Shown here: positions 1 through 12,919 of the stretch, piece by piece
How positions within the stretch are numbered: position 1 is the stretch's first letter
Layout of the letters: every line of letters starts with the position of its first letter
Assembly: GCA_001695595.3 (NCBI GenBank)
Contig: MBPM02000002.1
Location: 186,001 to 250,000 of the forward strand
Length of the DNA: 64,000 bases
Direction: 5' to 3'
Source of the DNA: Plasmopara viticola
Taxonomy: Eukaryota > Oomycota > Peronosporomycetes > Peronosporales > Peronosporaceae
Made by a program: the position numbers and the translations under genes
Notes under the pieces: model-generated
What the model was told of the DNA's origin: nothing
Seen by the model: only the letters and a program-made list of their open reading frames with translations
Databases searched by the model: none

Positions 1-622
1 ACTCCTTCAGCATGGCTGGCACATTTTTTTCAACCACATCCTTAAGCATATTTGTGTCAGAATAGAGCGCTTGAAACGCCCTTTTGGCCACTGTAGCCAC
101 GTCCGCATGAGCATCATGCATGGCCAAATACCAATAGGGTAGCAACCGCTGCAGATGCGGTACAAAAGCGCGAGGTCGCATCTTGTTAGTTAGAGCAGCC
201 AGCACCTCATTAAGCAGCTGACGGACTTTGCAATCATTCTGATCGCGCATTTCAAAAGTGTAAAGTTGTGTGAAGTGGCCGAGCATTGGGCGGATTTCGG
301 CCGGTTGGCGTGGCGGCAGCACGTCGGTGAGGAAAGTCTGCAGCGCCTTGTTTTTCGTCACCGTCCCCTTCTTCGCCAACATCTTAAGTGCCAGTGCAAT
401 TTCACGATCCGAGCCATCGTATATAGTCTGCACAACGGACTTAGTGGAAAGCGCACTGGTCTTAGGTGTGGCCGGCTGCACAAAGCCCGCAAAGCCAATG
501 AAAGTGGACGGGGCCGCGACCTTTGAGCCTGCACTCGCCAATAGAAGCTCGTGTGCACGCGAGCTGGAGGATGCGCGACTCTGTTCTAGCTTCTCGCGCT
601 GCTTGTTCTTCTTAATGGCCAT
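1..622 (-). CDS. LTN1: E3 ubiquitin-protein ligase listerin, N-terminal part (partial)
   Basis: The minus-strand frame opens at an ATG at 622 in a good context (GCCATGG) and stays open for about 207 codons to the window edge, so only the N-terminus is present. The protein begins MAIKKNKQREKLEQS, followed by a Ser-rich stretch and SRAHELL, then FIGFAGF. Next come a helical block (EIALALKMLAKKGTVTKNKA) and a later YWYLAMHDAHADVA...AFQALY repeat. This order matches the listerin N-terminus, including the GFxGF motif and the alpha-helical repeats around the 'pYW' motif. Listerin is the RQC ubiquitin ligase that binds 60S subunits carrying stalled nascent chains; its RING lies at the far C-terminus, outside this window. 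Identity is by remembered family motifs; the exact ortholog is inferred. Confidence 0.85.
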   Translation of the reverse strand, partial: MAIKKNKQREKLEQSRASSSSRAHELLLASAGSKVAAPSTFIGFAGFVQPATPKTSALSTKSVVQTIYDGSDREIALALKMLAKKGTVTKNKALQTFLTDVLPPRQPAEIRPMLGHFTQLYTFEMRDQNDCKVRQLLNEVLAALTNKMRPRAFVPHLQRLLPYWYLAMHDAHADVATVAKRAFQALYSDTNMLKDVVEKNVPAMLKE

Positions 623-1293
623 GGCGGATGCGGATTTTGTGCATAAAGAGTGATGGTGTTTATATAGTGTGTCTTTTTAGTAATTGCCAAATAAAGTAAT
701 TATGTGCGTGCCATGCTGCTATACTACCATCCGCCTTAGGAATCGATGTCTGGGCGAAATGGCGGCCGTGTTTAGCTCATTGTGAGCATATCCAACGCGC
801 CAGTAAAAGTTAAGCTCTTTACTGGAGAAAGTAGGCGTGTAATGAGGGGCGAAGTCGTGCTTCGATTGAAAACGTGTGTACATTGCTTCGTTTATTAAGG
901 ATTCGGTTTCTAAAACGCACACTCTGACGCCCGAATGCGGGTATCGTTAGGCCACATCGTGGTTTCCTTATATTGGGTTTAAGTCGGCAAAACTGTAAGA
1001 TTTCCATCGTTGGAAGGAAGATAAAGGCCATGGCTTTGTCTTTTCAAGAAAGATGGTAGAGATCGCCGCAAAAATGGTCATGATTACGGATGATGAGGTG
1101 CACGTGATGATGGTCAGGCAGAAGGCTTGGAATTCACCAGTATTGCATTCGAGGGAACATGCAGTAAGAGTTGAAAGAAACATTTACGACGAGCTTTGCG
1201 CAAGCAAGTAATGGCACCAATTCCTGAAATGTAGTCGTAGCCGTTCGGCTGTCCCATACGTACTTTTTCCAAGCCTGATAATTTTCTCGTTAC
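623..1293. other. Intergenic region upstream of LTN1
   Basis: About 670 bp between the LTN1 start and the first SINE-like copy. The stretch next to the ATG presumably contains the LTN1 promoter. Short open frames here have no recognisable family and no coding character. I see nothing else. Confidence 0.5.
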
Positions 1294-1299
1294 TAGCCT

Positions 1300-1619
1300 T
1301 TTCGGAAAAGGTTGGGGTGACGCCCTCCTTCCAAGCGCGGGGGCTAAATGCTCGCGCGCTTCGGGCAGGTACTCTCGGGCATCTGCAGGTCTCTAACGAG
1401 TCTCACCCTCGACGCGACGGTCTCCAGCACCAGGGCGCCGCCTGGGCTCTTACCAAGTCAGAAGTACACAAAATAATGGAAGACCCTCACGGCCTCGGTG
1501 CTGGCTGCACTGCCCGCCGAACGAGACTCGACGTATGCGGACACCACTCTATGCCGTGGACTAGCCATAGAGCCTAGCACGTGCATAACTTGGCAACGCG
1601 ATAACGTAATACAATACAA
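1300..1619 (+). mobile_element. SINE-like retroposon, copy 1
   Basis: One of four close copies of a 300-330 bp element. It starts near TTCGGAAAAGGTTGGGGTGA, is GC-rich internally, and ends in a tail of ATACA pentanucleotides. The possible target-site duplication is only 6 bp (TAGCCT at 1294-1299 and 1620-1625), so it is weak on its own. The same family at 12590, 21777 and 56924 has clearer duplications. The 86-codon open frame within it is shared by the other copies but has no known domain, and I do not treat it as a gene. No clear Pol III A and B boxes are visible. Confidence 0.75.
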
Positions 1620-1625
1620 TAGCCT

Positions 1626-2280
1626 GTAGTACTTGGTACCAGAATCAGCACTGGGTCTGCTTATTGCAAATTAGTAAAAATTACTTTGCCAAATAGGTCC
1701 ATCTCCACAATTGATCATGTACATCCCTTTGATTTTTAGACGGGCTCTGCAAGACGAATGCTCGATGGGATCGACATTTGACCTTATGAACTTAATGTGG
1801 TATCGAAGACTAATGACACGTGACATAATTCGTTTATCAGCTGTCGATCAAACAGGATTTACGAGAAGGATATTTAAAATCATGATAAGGTTAATCGGAT
1901 ACGGCCATTTTGATAAGCGATCACGACACAAGTGTGATCAATGAAGGGCTCATAATTGTTAGATTAGTAATCCGAGATACTTTGATAATTTCAATCACGA
2001 TCGCAAGGCACGACACGATCGGCTTTTCGTGATTTATTGACTACTTAGCAAAGCCATGCGTACTTAGTAAATTTTGATCTTGTGCATTTGACCATACGCG
2101 GTCTACTCGTTCACTTTTAATAGTCGATCATCTGTAATCTACACATCAGATCAGCAATTCGACCAAGTGAAAAAGGGTCTGATAGAGCGTGACAGTTAAG
2201 CGTCGCACCTTGCGCGAACCTATCCGTTAGGTCAGCGCTTGCAACATCTGGTTGGCAGTTTTTCAAGTTGGCTTGTCATC
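1626..2280. other. AT-rich gene-free tract
   Basis: No gene recognised. The tract separates SINE-like copy 1 from a decayed integrase fragment. Short open frames lack conserved motifs. Confidence 0.4.
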
Positions 2281-2472
2281 TTAGCGTGCTTTCTCTTTCG
2301 CAAATGTTATTAAACGCCCCAAAAAGCTAGATATAAATTCTGGTTCCCGATCGCGTCGAATAACTTCACCGGCTCCATATTGACAAGACATACAATCTTT
2401 ATAGCTTCTAACGATCGCCTGTATACTTCGTGATGCACTCTCCTTTACCCATGCATACCCTATATACGAATC
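2281..2472 (-). pseudogene. Ty3/gypsy integrase core remnant
   Basis: About 63 minus-strand codons read as integrase core: GYAWVKESAS, then YKDCMSCQYGAGEVIRRDRE and PEFISSFLGRL, ending at a stop (2281-2283). The pattern 'FGA..VIRHDR.P.FMS..F' is typical of oomycete Ty3/gypsy integrases around the second catalytic Asp. Weaker similarity appears to continue downstream on the minus strand in other frames, so the copy is frameshifted and old. No LTRs are visible nearby. Confidence 0.6.
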
Positions 2473-5400
2473 GATCTACATTGAGCATTGTGTACATATC
2501 TTGTGATATGGCCATCAATTCAGGAAAGCTTTATGTGAATTTCTAAATGACCTTCCATCCGACACCATATACCCCATTCCTTCGCACGTTGTTTCATGCA
2601 CTGTGACTTACACGTTTACTTTATCTCATTCACTGATTAAAATACGTTGCCGAAAGTCTGTTACTAATTGTTTCCGCGCAAATGATATTTCATGTGATTG
2701 CACTACATGAGCCGCTGCCGTGCCTAACGCGGTCCAAACCAATCTAAGCTCATCGTTGTTACCTCTCTCATAAACAACCGTAGATGAGACCACGATAGTT
2801 GGCTAGCAAATTGACTCTTAAGGCGATTGTAGGCACAACAAATTTGTTTTTAAGAACATTTTAGAATACAATTATCCTCTCTGACGCATCTTATGTCCTC
2901 TAATGACCATGAAGACAAAAGACTAGCTTAATTGTAAAGTCTGCCTTGCAAGACAAGAAATCGGATCAGCCAAACTTGGATTGATTAATCAATCTTTGGA
3001 CACATTTAGCCAGTGAGCATCTGCAAAGGCTAAACGTTACTTAGAACCGACTGTCAGGCAAGCAAATTGCACTACTTAAAGTTTCACCGGCTAGCAGCTG
3101 TCCTTGTTGCCAAGCAGCTGGAATGCGTAATGGCGATCGAGTTTTACAAGCATTTCTTATTAAAGGACTCAGGAAAACATACTTTGGTAGCCTTGGCGGT
3201 AGCGTTTGTTGTGAGATTCAAGGTGGTAATTCATAAAGTTTTCTACCATCAGAGGAAAACGAAGTCGAGGTCCTCTTTTTTAATCAACAAGATGGGAATG
3301 ATCACTAAACCTGCCTTGCTTACGAATCATCATGAGCTTTCGGTGCCTGCACTCTTTTACATAGGAAACCACACTTAACTCTGACCATTTATGCGTGATG
3401 CGACTTAATCATACTATTTTGTGCCCGAGAACGCATGTAAGAACGACTGGGAGCATTACTACTTTCGACAAGCTTTGAGTTTAACCATTGGTCATGCTTT
3501 AATGCCTGCAAGAGAGGAAGCTCGTGAGTCTGAGGCAATGACGGCGTCCATAACTGGGCCCTGAACAAGTCAAGTTAAATGCATGAACGACCTCAGGGTA
3601 GCAATGCCTCTCACTCAGCTCTTCCAAGAAGCGGTAATGAGAGAGTCAGTCCAAGTTGTTTTTTTGAAAGGGCTCAGAAACCAGTAGAGTTGGTTGCACA
3701 TGCAAGTGTCCAAGAGTATGAATCCTATTATAAGCTTAGGTAAGCTTCAGTGCATCGCAAAATTCTGCGCACCAGCCTCCGTTTGCGAAAAAACATAGAG
3801 AATGTCTGATGCTTTAAGAGAGAGTAGCGAAAACGAGTAAGTTAAATTCTGTCTGGCGTTGACGTATGCTCAGTTACATTTTTTCGTTTGGGTTATAAGC
3901 TTAATTTATCTGATTCAATTTATGCAACTATTCGGACGGAGATGAATATATGTTATGCTATGTTGTCTAATTGAATGGCCAAATGACTGTCATACCTTGC
4001 AGAATAAACAACGAGCTAATTGCAGCTCAAACAAGCGTTCATAAATTATGCCGTACCTTTACGGAGGCCAGAATATCAAATCGCATACAATAGCACGCCT
4101 GACACTTTTAACGATGAACAAAAACCGCAAGGCATACAAAAAGGATGATTCGCCTTAACCTATGACGCAGTTTGCTTTGTCTTAGGCAACGAAGCTTATA
4201 TTGATACTAACCATTTGATAACGACCAAAGCTGCATCACTATCAGTGGGCAGACGACTGTAACATTGGCGGGCAAATTCGATATATTCGGCCGGAATCGT
4301 TGCTCGATATACTTTTGTAGACACATTGTACTTCAAGTAGGTATGATTTAAGCTGAAAGTACCACCTTTAAGTACGGACTGGTGTTAAGTGGGTGGCAGG
4401 ATGTGCGAAGGCTTGCCAAAGAACCGAATTTGGAGCTCACACGTCAGATCCATTGCAGAGCATGCCGGTTCCAGTGGATAATAAGAAATTTGTACGGCAT
4501 AAATTCTTCTCTGACCAGATAGAAGTTAATTAAAGCACTGGCATAGCAGTGTTTGTGTGTCTCTATAGCAAGATATGATATTTGGCACCTTTTCCAGCCC
4601 TTGTCAAAAATATTAAAAAACAAAGGTTGTTATGGACGCAATTAATAAATATTTTGTTTTTTCGTCACAATTTTTGCCAGTCCAATATATCAAAGATGTT
4701 TATCATGCAATTTTAAATACCATGACCGTTTGGACATAGTCATGTCAGTTGCAAACCCACTGCAATTTTGGTATGCACTCTTCAAATTAGTAGAAAGCGC
4801 TTGTTACTATTAGCAGCAGACTATCCGACGACAGATAACATACGAATTGGGTCAATCGTGCCCTTAGAGGCAGGCTAAAAAATATGTCTGCTGAGGCGCC
4901 AAATTTACAAGTTGAAAAGCTTTAAATGGTTAATTTTGCAAATTTGCGAGAAAAAATATACATGCGAATTCGCTTACAAGTATCAGTATATCTTCAAGAC
5001 ATGTGTGAGACGTTTTTTTCGGGTCTGCATTTATGTTCGCTTTTTATTTGATAAATCTATCTAATTACGCAAAAATCGGGTAATTTTAACTAGCAAGGAA
5101 AGGAGTGTGATTGCAACCACCCAGAATCGACAAAAGGTATTTTCAAAGGATTTATTACAGACCTCTTAATCTCTAAAAACATGAATAATCTGTAAAAAAA
5201 ATACTGCTTAGTAAGGTACATTCAGTATTTACAAATAAAGTAACACCATTTTCTCTGATTCTGTGACGATTTAAAAAGACTTGGTATGGCGGACATCGAT
5301 GACGTTCCTAAGACGATGTCGACGTGCCTATTGATTTTGTGTGCGTGTCCTAATACATGCTCCGACCTGCGCCTTTGTCACCTCTTCAAGGCGTTGTCTT

Positions 5401-8400
5401 CAGTATATATCTTTGAAAGTATAAGTTCGAATGGTCGTACGATGGCTGATATTACCGCTGTATTGGTCATAGTCTATAGCCTCGGGCACCTGCTCTCTTC
5501 AAAAAAAGCTAACAACGAAAGCAAGCGAATCTTGACGAAGTTCTCGCTAATACGCGCGGCGTTTGATCCAGCTGTACAAGGCCAAAGATGTTCATCCCCT
5601 CCAGAAGAGCCCAAAGATCCCAAAGTCTTCCAGAAATAGCCGCATCCTGCTAGCTAGGACCGACCCCGAAAGTAACTTCAGCTTGTACACTTAGTAAAGA
5701 AAAGCTGCTGTTATTTATAAATACGGTGCAAGGTCAAGCCAACAACGCACTTCCTCTTGCAGTCCTTTACATCCAAGGTCTGGGCACTTCTAAATAGAGC
5801 GTATAAAAGCAGATGCAATTTCACGATTGCCTAATTGTTATGACCAAACTGACTGTGTTGGACGTCAGGTCATTTTATAACGATCAAGTCAGCGCCATAT
5901 AATAACGCTTCGGCCTGTGCAGGTGACACTGCACCAAATTTGGCATTTTAGACCTTGCAGCATAAAATACTCACATGCAAAGGCTGCGCCTGCCACTTAA
6001 AAGTGAGTGTATGGCGTGGGCGAACTGTGTCCACTATATTATTTCTGAAGTACGAAAGATCCCAAAAGAGTCTTCCACTCCACCGCGGCGCTTTATTTGC
6101 TCTTTTTTGCCGAGCTCCACAGTTTCGGGAAATGAATTTAGCAAGCACTCACCTGGCTCTCAAAGATTTTTTTGTGAGGTGTAGTAGATCCATTGCATAC
6201 ACTTGATGTCAATCGTAGCCATCATACCACGGATTCTTTGAGGCAAGCGCAGACCTTCAAAAGAAGATAAATAGGTTCCTTAGGCCATTTGATCAGTACA
6301 TCACTAATTTTGATGAAGCGCACGAGTCATATTGCAGTAAATATAGAAGTAGCACATTACCGACAGCAGGAAAAAAGTATTCATGCGCTTTTACACTTGT
6401 GTGCACAATCTATAGTCCGCACTGGTGGATCCTCGCTTAATACTAGTCAGACTATTTGTGGTAGCTATCAACCACAGATTCGTTTTCAAAACTAAGGTTT
6501 TTCCCGATAAGGCATCGTGCCCATTTAGAGTCTTGTTTGGCACTTGCGCTTCGACAAGTGTTGTCACTAGCCAAAGCAGGCTAACTTTTACTGTAATCTA
6601 GTGCATTAAACAAAACATTTGATAAACGCTCTCTATATTGAAGTAGACTTGGCTTCGGAAATCGAAATTTTGACAAAACTGACTCAAAATTAAGTAATAC
6701 TTGTCCATATTAACTGAATTAAATATGGACAGGTTAAGTTCTAACTTTGGGGATTTCACGGATATGTAAGCATGAGCACTTAATCAACTGGCAAGCCATA
6801 GATGCTAGCCTGATTAAGTATACGCTCGAGATCAATACAACGGGTATCAAATATTTAATATCTCCCCGAACATAGACGCGACGAAACTTTTCAAAACTAA
6901 ATATCAGCACTGGCTGACAAAATTGCTAAAGATTGCGCTTTAATTATTGGTAGCATAGTTTCATAGGTGGGTAAAAAATAGTTACAAACTATGTAGCAAA
7001 GTTGCGCGAGCAAAAAAGATAGGGTCGCAAGGCATAGTGGACAACGAAGCTTTACAGGCGTGGTCAAGAATGATCTGCAAGCGGATTCTATCGGCTTGCA
7101 GGACACAGCAGTAGCATCGAATCACGCGTGGCCAACAAAAGCGGGTAACGTATCGGTTGGAAGATAATGAAGATGCGATACAAATTTGAAAATAGGTGTC
7201 ACAAACGACTCTTAGTTGACAAAGATACTTTGTCTACAGGGATAATTGACAAGCGTGTTGGATGCTGTGCTAAGACGGATGCGCTCTCGTTAAATGCACT
7301 ACCGACCTCGAATGCACTACCGGCCCTGTCGGTCGAGTAGTTTGTTGCTCGATCCAGGACCAGATGGTACCTAATTCGGTACCCGGTGAATTTGTAATAA
7401 GACAGCCGAAAAAAATAATTTAGTGGATAAGCGGTTACACTTTAAACTCTGACAGCCCTGTATACCCTACTCGGAAATGGATTTGTATAATTTGGATGAG
7501 TTGAACTCCCCACTTACCGACATTTTTTTTTAATATTTATGAGGGGCACAGAACGTATCCAGAGAATTGGGTCGGGTAGTTAATAGTCACGCTAAAGATA
7601 GCTTAGCCCTATCGATTGGATATTGGTAGCATGAATTCCTTCAGTCGAATGTACTGCGAGAAGGTTCAGTGTTTCTAGCTTCTTGGCTAATTTAAAAGCT
7701 GTGAATGTCTTAGAGTTGATATTATAGCGGTAGAGCCCACTCTTGAGAAGGTAAAAACAACTTTCATCTTGCAGAAAAATAATTAGATGGGCCTTATGGG
7801 CACCGTACGCTGCGTCGTGGCTAAGAAAATCTTGAATATCTCAAGGATCCGGTACTTCCATTATTCAAAGAACTACGTCGTGGTGTTTGGTGTCCAAAGA
7901 CATACCCTTTTAAAGAATCGAGGCACGAGAATCTTTGTCACTTAGCAATGACCACTATCACCATTGCAGTGCAAGCACAATCATGTCTTTTCCGACAAAA
8001 AAAGATTGGCCTGCTGATCGCACTTGTCATCATTTTTATTAGCTCAAAAAGCGGACAAAGGTGGGCACTTCTTCAAACAAACAGAGCAGTACAACAGTTT
8101 ACACAAGCACCGTACTGCGGTCTGGATGTACGCTGTATAGTGCACTAAATGTATTAATTAATGTTATTAGACTTGAACGAGGGGATCGAATAATTATTAG
8201 TGGCGAATGGTACACTTCGCGATATGCTCTGGAGTGGCATGTTAAGCCACGAGAGCTATCAAACACCCCGACGATGTTAAAGGTAATTGTCTACACAAGT
8301 GTTTTGACAATATAGGGCTATCGCTCAAGCATATTTTGATTGGAAAAGCGTATAATCCAGCCTTATAGGCTTTAAGGTATTTACACTAGGTCATATGCTA

Positions 8401-8744
8401 CAATATGCTGTATCACCACATCGACAGAGGCGTCTTTACTGTGCAAGAAGTTTAATTTCTCGGCCAGTTTGTAAGCATCCATAGAGCATGACCGGAGCCC
8501 GTGACGTGAAAGCCGTCTCGGCTTAGCCTACACCATGTTCCTTATAGCGTGGACAAAAGTAGTCAGGTCTAGCTGATTAGATGCACAGACATAGTGCTGA
8601 TAGTGAGGGTGTTCCAAAGCCAATAATCAATCTCTTGATGAGGACATTAAATGATGCCCAACAAGCCAAAATTATGGCGCTTCTAATTGAATCATGAAAG
8701 GCCTCTAGCAGGCTCCTATACAATTTTTGACATATGAAACAATG
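2473..8744. other. Long AT-rich, gene-free tract of decayed repeats
   Basis: About 6.3 kb with no supportable gene. Open frames such as those at 3067-3378 and 5286-5639 have no methionine-initiated conserved domain. A faint RT-like pattern around 5286-5450 is too weak to call. The tract resembles old retroelement sequence worn down by substitutions and indels. Confidence 0.4.
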
Positions 8745-9112
8745 TCGTTGCCGTCTTTTGCGACAATTCAGACTATGCCATCAGTAGCGCTTTATTGCAA
8801 TTCTATCAAAATGGGTGTAAGATAGCCATCTCGTATCATTTCGGCCTTAAAAGGCTGCCAGATAGATTGAGCCAGTGCATAACCGATAGTACTTGTCATG
8901 GAGTGCGCACTAGTAAACTTCCGAACGCAGCTTCTGGTCCTTCGGACCTCTGAACCCTTTGAGACTATGCTTTCGGAAGACGTCAGTATGAACGTTGTTT
9001 TGGTAACATATAACTTATGCGCTAAATACATTTGAGCAAGCTAAATTCATTTGCTAACGCGCTTTGGCGAAGGCCAAACTACGACCACATAACCTACATA
9101 TTGATGAGAAGA
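8745..9112 (+). pseudogene. Ty3/gypsy RNase H remnant
   Basis: The plus strand reads VAVVCDNSDYAISSALLQFY, the start of a gypsy-type RNase H, including the DxSDYAIgsaLlQ motif. After frame changes come a REYLSWSALVNFRTQLL segment and then KLNSFANALWRRPNYD, the end of the domain (usually 'N..ADALSRRPDYD'). The spacing fits one RNase H domain. Several stops and shifts show it is dead. It may belong to the same old element as the repeat that follows at 9380. Confidence 0.7.
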
Positions 9113-9379
9113 TTGTGTGGCAAATCAAACATGCAGTCTTTAGTGCAATTCTTGAATGCATACAACAGTTCCAGAGCTGAGTATTTATTTCCTCGACAAA
9201 GGTTGCACTTGCATTGCAATAAGTTGGCGAACGGTCCTCTACATGACAGGATAATTTTAGCAGATTTAGCCTAGGCTGCTGTCTCAAATGGCGATAATTT
9301 GAGTAGGGTATACTTTAGGAGGCCCGTAACAATTCCATAAGCATTATTTTAGGACAAAAATACGTTTTACCCGCCTATA

Positions 9380-10680
9380 ACGTATTTGTGGCCGCATGCA
9401 TAAAATAAGTGCGTGTCAGGTGAATGAGGGTCTGCATTACGTGCTCGATAGCAAAACGCACAGCTTGCACGTCGATTCCTTTATCAATTTTTCATTACTA
9501 GCGAACTATTGGAAGTACATATTTCTTAAATTTTTCGCAGGCCTTTTGAAGGTTAGTATCACCACGAGTATGATATTCTGTGCTTATGGAGTGAGTAAGA
9601 TGAAACATTTGGCGGCAAGGCTGTTCATGAATAGGGTGTTTAATTACCGTAGCTTTTCAACAAAATGAAGTAAATAGAGACTTAAATTACCGCTTCATTT
9701 TGGCAAACGATTTAGAATTTTAATTGCTTTTGTCAACAACAGTCTACCCGCGGTTAACTTATCGGCCGAAACGATGAAATATGTACTAGAGTGTAGTCAA
9801 AGCAATATGGGTGTAGAGACGTCGATAATTTTTGTGGGATGGGTTTGCGAAAAGCAATGCATGCCACGCATCTTCCGGCTTTACACCTTTCTATGTTAAT
9901 TTGGCACCGAATAGAGCCTCATATTCTCGAAGCACGAATGCTACTTGAAACGTAGAGAATGCATAACAAATATTTAAGTATAAAGTATGACCTCATAGGA
10001 TTTATTTTTCTAACTTCGCTAAAAAGTTGGCTAAATACAATCGGCCGGGTAAGGCATGAAACAAACAAGGTGAATAATAGTTTTTTGCGATGAAGTATTG
10101 CCGGATACTAGAAGCCTAACGCTAGGAATAATACGTTTGATTTTTTTGACTTAAGCGAAACATCGCTTTATCAGATTTTGTACGGTCCTCGAATAGCATG
10201 ATTAGAAACCCTTACACGACTAAGTTGATGTACCCAACATTTAATGCGAAGTATCTCAAGAAATTATACGATTCCCATATCACTACGCTACATTAAGTAT
10301 ATGAGGAGTCGAAAATCGCAAATCCTTGTGTTTGGTGTTGATAACAAGACGAGTTTGAGCGGTCACACGGTGGCTGATATAGCTAATATGTAAAATCGTA
10401 TTGGTCACGAAGTCGAGGTACAAGACGAATCGATTTGAAGCACCAGTCGAGCTTGACGCTCGCTACAAAAAATGATATTTTTGACGAAGTCTGAAGACCA
10501 GAGTGGCAGTACCCATCCACCTGTGAGCGACCTTCAGCTTATCTGGCGCGCGTATATGATCGGTGTAGCTCATGTGAGGGCGACGATTGCAGGGTCCTGT
10601 GTTGGGGTCTAGGCTTAGCGGTCAGGTCGCCGGCTTACGAGCGGGACTTCGTCGAGAAGAGCACTCACCTTTCGTCCTCT
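9380..10680 (+). repeat. Old dispersed repeat, copy A
   Basis: This segment lines up, in the same orientation, with 45505-46855. Shared blocks, in order, include CGTATTTGTGGCCGCAT, ACGCACAGCTTGCACGTCGA, GTACTAGAGTGTAG, TTTCTATGTTAAT, GATGAAGTATTG and CGTATATGATC. Both copies are broken by stops. Together they hint at an ancestral protein (fragment ILVFGVDNKTSLSGHTVA here) that I do not recognise. It lies downstream of a gypsy RNase H remnant, so it may be an extra ORF or 3' region of a large LTR element. Confidence 0.65.
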
Positions 10681-12576
10681 ATGATGCCGAGGTTGGGGGA
10701 TTGCTATCGACCACATACCTTCGCTTAGAATAATCGACACATATGGTGTGAGTGTGCTCTATGAGTATCTATATTACCATTCGCCGGATTTGCACATTTA
10801 TATCGGTACATCACGTGGTACTTAGCCAATGTGTGCTTGATACGTGTCTTTTAGAGGTTTTCTGTATCAGACTACAAACGCACTGGGTGTAGCCAGCTGA
10901 CCTAGGGTCTGTGCTTGCAAATGAGCGCTTAGGCTCAGTTATTATGCTTCATCAGTCACAACGCTGATGTCTGGTACACACAATATTAGTTGAAAATTGG
11001 AAACTCATGCCTGAGTAGAGTGGTGTACACAAATACAGTGTGTATCACATTTCTTGGTGGCTCTCGACATTATTTGACACAAGTGGATTAAATGCCATAT
11101 GAATGAAGCCCTTAGTATTGATTAACGAAGAGAAAAGGAGTACATTGTCCCATGGCCCCTGCTTGATGCAGAAAATAGAAATTGCTATGGACGACAATAC
11201 GTTTAGGATGTTAGCCATACAGATTTCCTTATATGAATGCGAACTCGAATTGTACCGAAGCAGATTGCTACATTGGTCTCGCTATACTTTAGTCGGTTGA
11301 GCACTGCATATCTAGTTCGTCTTTACGACCGATGAGGCTACAGCTCGAGTCATTACATACTTCACCAAATCTATGATAAGTTTGCTCAAGCTGGGCGCTC
11401 ACTGAATACTGATGCATAATTTAAGGTGGGCTGGCAGGTAAGAAACTACACTGCTTGCTTTCTTCTGTAATCTTTTGCATTTGAATTTAAAAAGTGGAAA
11501 AAAAAACTTTCAAAAAATTTGTTTGGTATATCGTGTGGCTAGCGGGGCTCGAACAAGCTAAAGCCCGGAAGAGTGTCCGGATGGCTGGATTCGAGCAATC
11601 TTAAGATCCGCGTCAATCCACTGTACACTTCTATTCCACGTTCCACTCCCTGCATCCTGATCATAATGCGTAGAAAGCGTCATTCTGCATATGGATATCA
11701 GCTGAGAGCTTTCTAGGTGAAATAGGAAGGTGATTTATGTACGCACCACCTCCCCTAAATCGGCAATACGATGGGTGTGCGACTGGAAGTTTAGGAATAA
11801 AGCCCCATTGTTCTACGTGGCTCATGTAGGCTAAAGAAATTGATAGAGTAAAGAATTCTTTTTCTTAAGTACGACTGTATGTGAGTGATTAAACAAAGTG
11901 CGTAGTCATTAAATACAAGCGATCCATATGCTTATTGCAAATAGAGCGCTTCTTCCTTTGACAATTGTTGCCGAGCGTTGTTTCATATCGTGGGAGAGTT
12001 TCGACGACTGCGAGACAATGTGGCTTGTCAGATCGCTTACTTTGTGTGAGCATATGGCCTTTGTGCTTTGTATAGGCAATTTTAATTGCGGAGTTTGACT
12101 GCTTTAAATAGCAGAATGCATAGTAAAAGAAAATCACGTCGTGTAGAGCCGAAACAAAGAAACCGAGACACCGCTATAAATTCGTAGCTTACGGGCTAAA
12201 AACTTTCCATCACAGATGTTTTAATACTTGTGTAGTTCAGAAAACTTTCGTTGTGTTTAAGGCTCAAGCATATACTTCCTCGCTACTTTATAACATTCTT
12301 ACGATCTACGGTTATCCTGGGAACTCGTTTGGCCTCGTGGTAAATTGCACTCTTTATGCATTGTCACGTGCGATGTGTAGCACTCAATTGCCATACTCGA
12401 TCTGTTTTCCGTCCATCCGATCGGTCATACGCCTTGCTGTCAATTTAGTGATCCCGACTCGTCTCTTGCGTGATAGCGAAACGACCATAACAACGTGCTC
12501 TAGTAATGACACCAAACAATTGAATCGTTTCATCAAATCTATCAAGCTTTGCAACCCAACACGACTTGATACCGTA
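10681..12576. other. Gene-free tract
   Basis: No coding gene recognised. The only notable site is a tRNA-like stretch on the plus strand at about 11531-11600, listed separately. Confidence 0.4.
11531..11600 (+). other. Degenerate tRNA-like stretch (possible SINE head)
   Basis: The plus strand has an A-box-like TGGCTAGCGGG, followed about 50 bp later by a B-box-like GATTCGAGCAA. This is the arrangement of an internal Pol III promoter. The stem pairings expected of a working tRNA do not form well, so this is more likely an old tRNA-derived SINE head than a tRNA gene. Confidence 0.25.
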
Positions 12577-12589
12577 TATCCTTCATCTT

Positions 12590-12919
12590 GTGTTGTATTG
12601 TATTGTATTACGTTAACGCGTTGCCAAGTTATGCACGTGCTAGGCTCAGTCTGGCTAGTCCACGGCATAAAGTGGTGTCCGCATACGTCGGGTCTCGTCC
12701 GGCGGGCAGTGCAGCCAGCACCGAGGTGGTGAGGGTCTTCCACTATTTTGTTTATCTCTAACTTGGTAAGAGCCCAGGTGGCGCCCTGGTGCTGGAGACC
12801 GTCGCGTCGAGGGTGAGACTCGTTAGAGACCTGCAGATGCCCGAGAGCACCTGCCCGAAGCGCGCGAGCATTTAGCCCCCACGCTTGGAAGGAGGGCGTC
12901 ACCCCAACCTTATCCGAAG
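12590..12919 (-). mobile_element. SINE-like retroposon, copy 2, with 13-bp target duplication
   Basis: A full-length copy of the family at 1300, in minus orientation (330 bp). It is flanked by a perfect 13-bp direct repeat, TATCCTTCATCTT, at 12577-12589 and 12920-12932, which fixes both ends. Read 5'->3' it starts CTTCGGATAAGGTTGGGG and ends in ATACAATACAATACAACAC. A long open frame (12384-13058, minus) runs through it and both flanks. That frame is fortuitous, because the repeat is shared with three unrelated places. Confidence 0.9.

Noticed and set aside
1317..1577. 86-codon open frame recurring in all four SINE-like copies
   Set aside because: It is carried by a repeat with target duplications, has no domain, and changes length between copies.
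5286..5639. 117-codon frame with a faint RT-like pattern (DDVPKT)
   Set aside because: Only one short motif matches and frames diverge at once. Not enough to call a retroelement.
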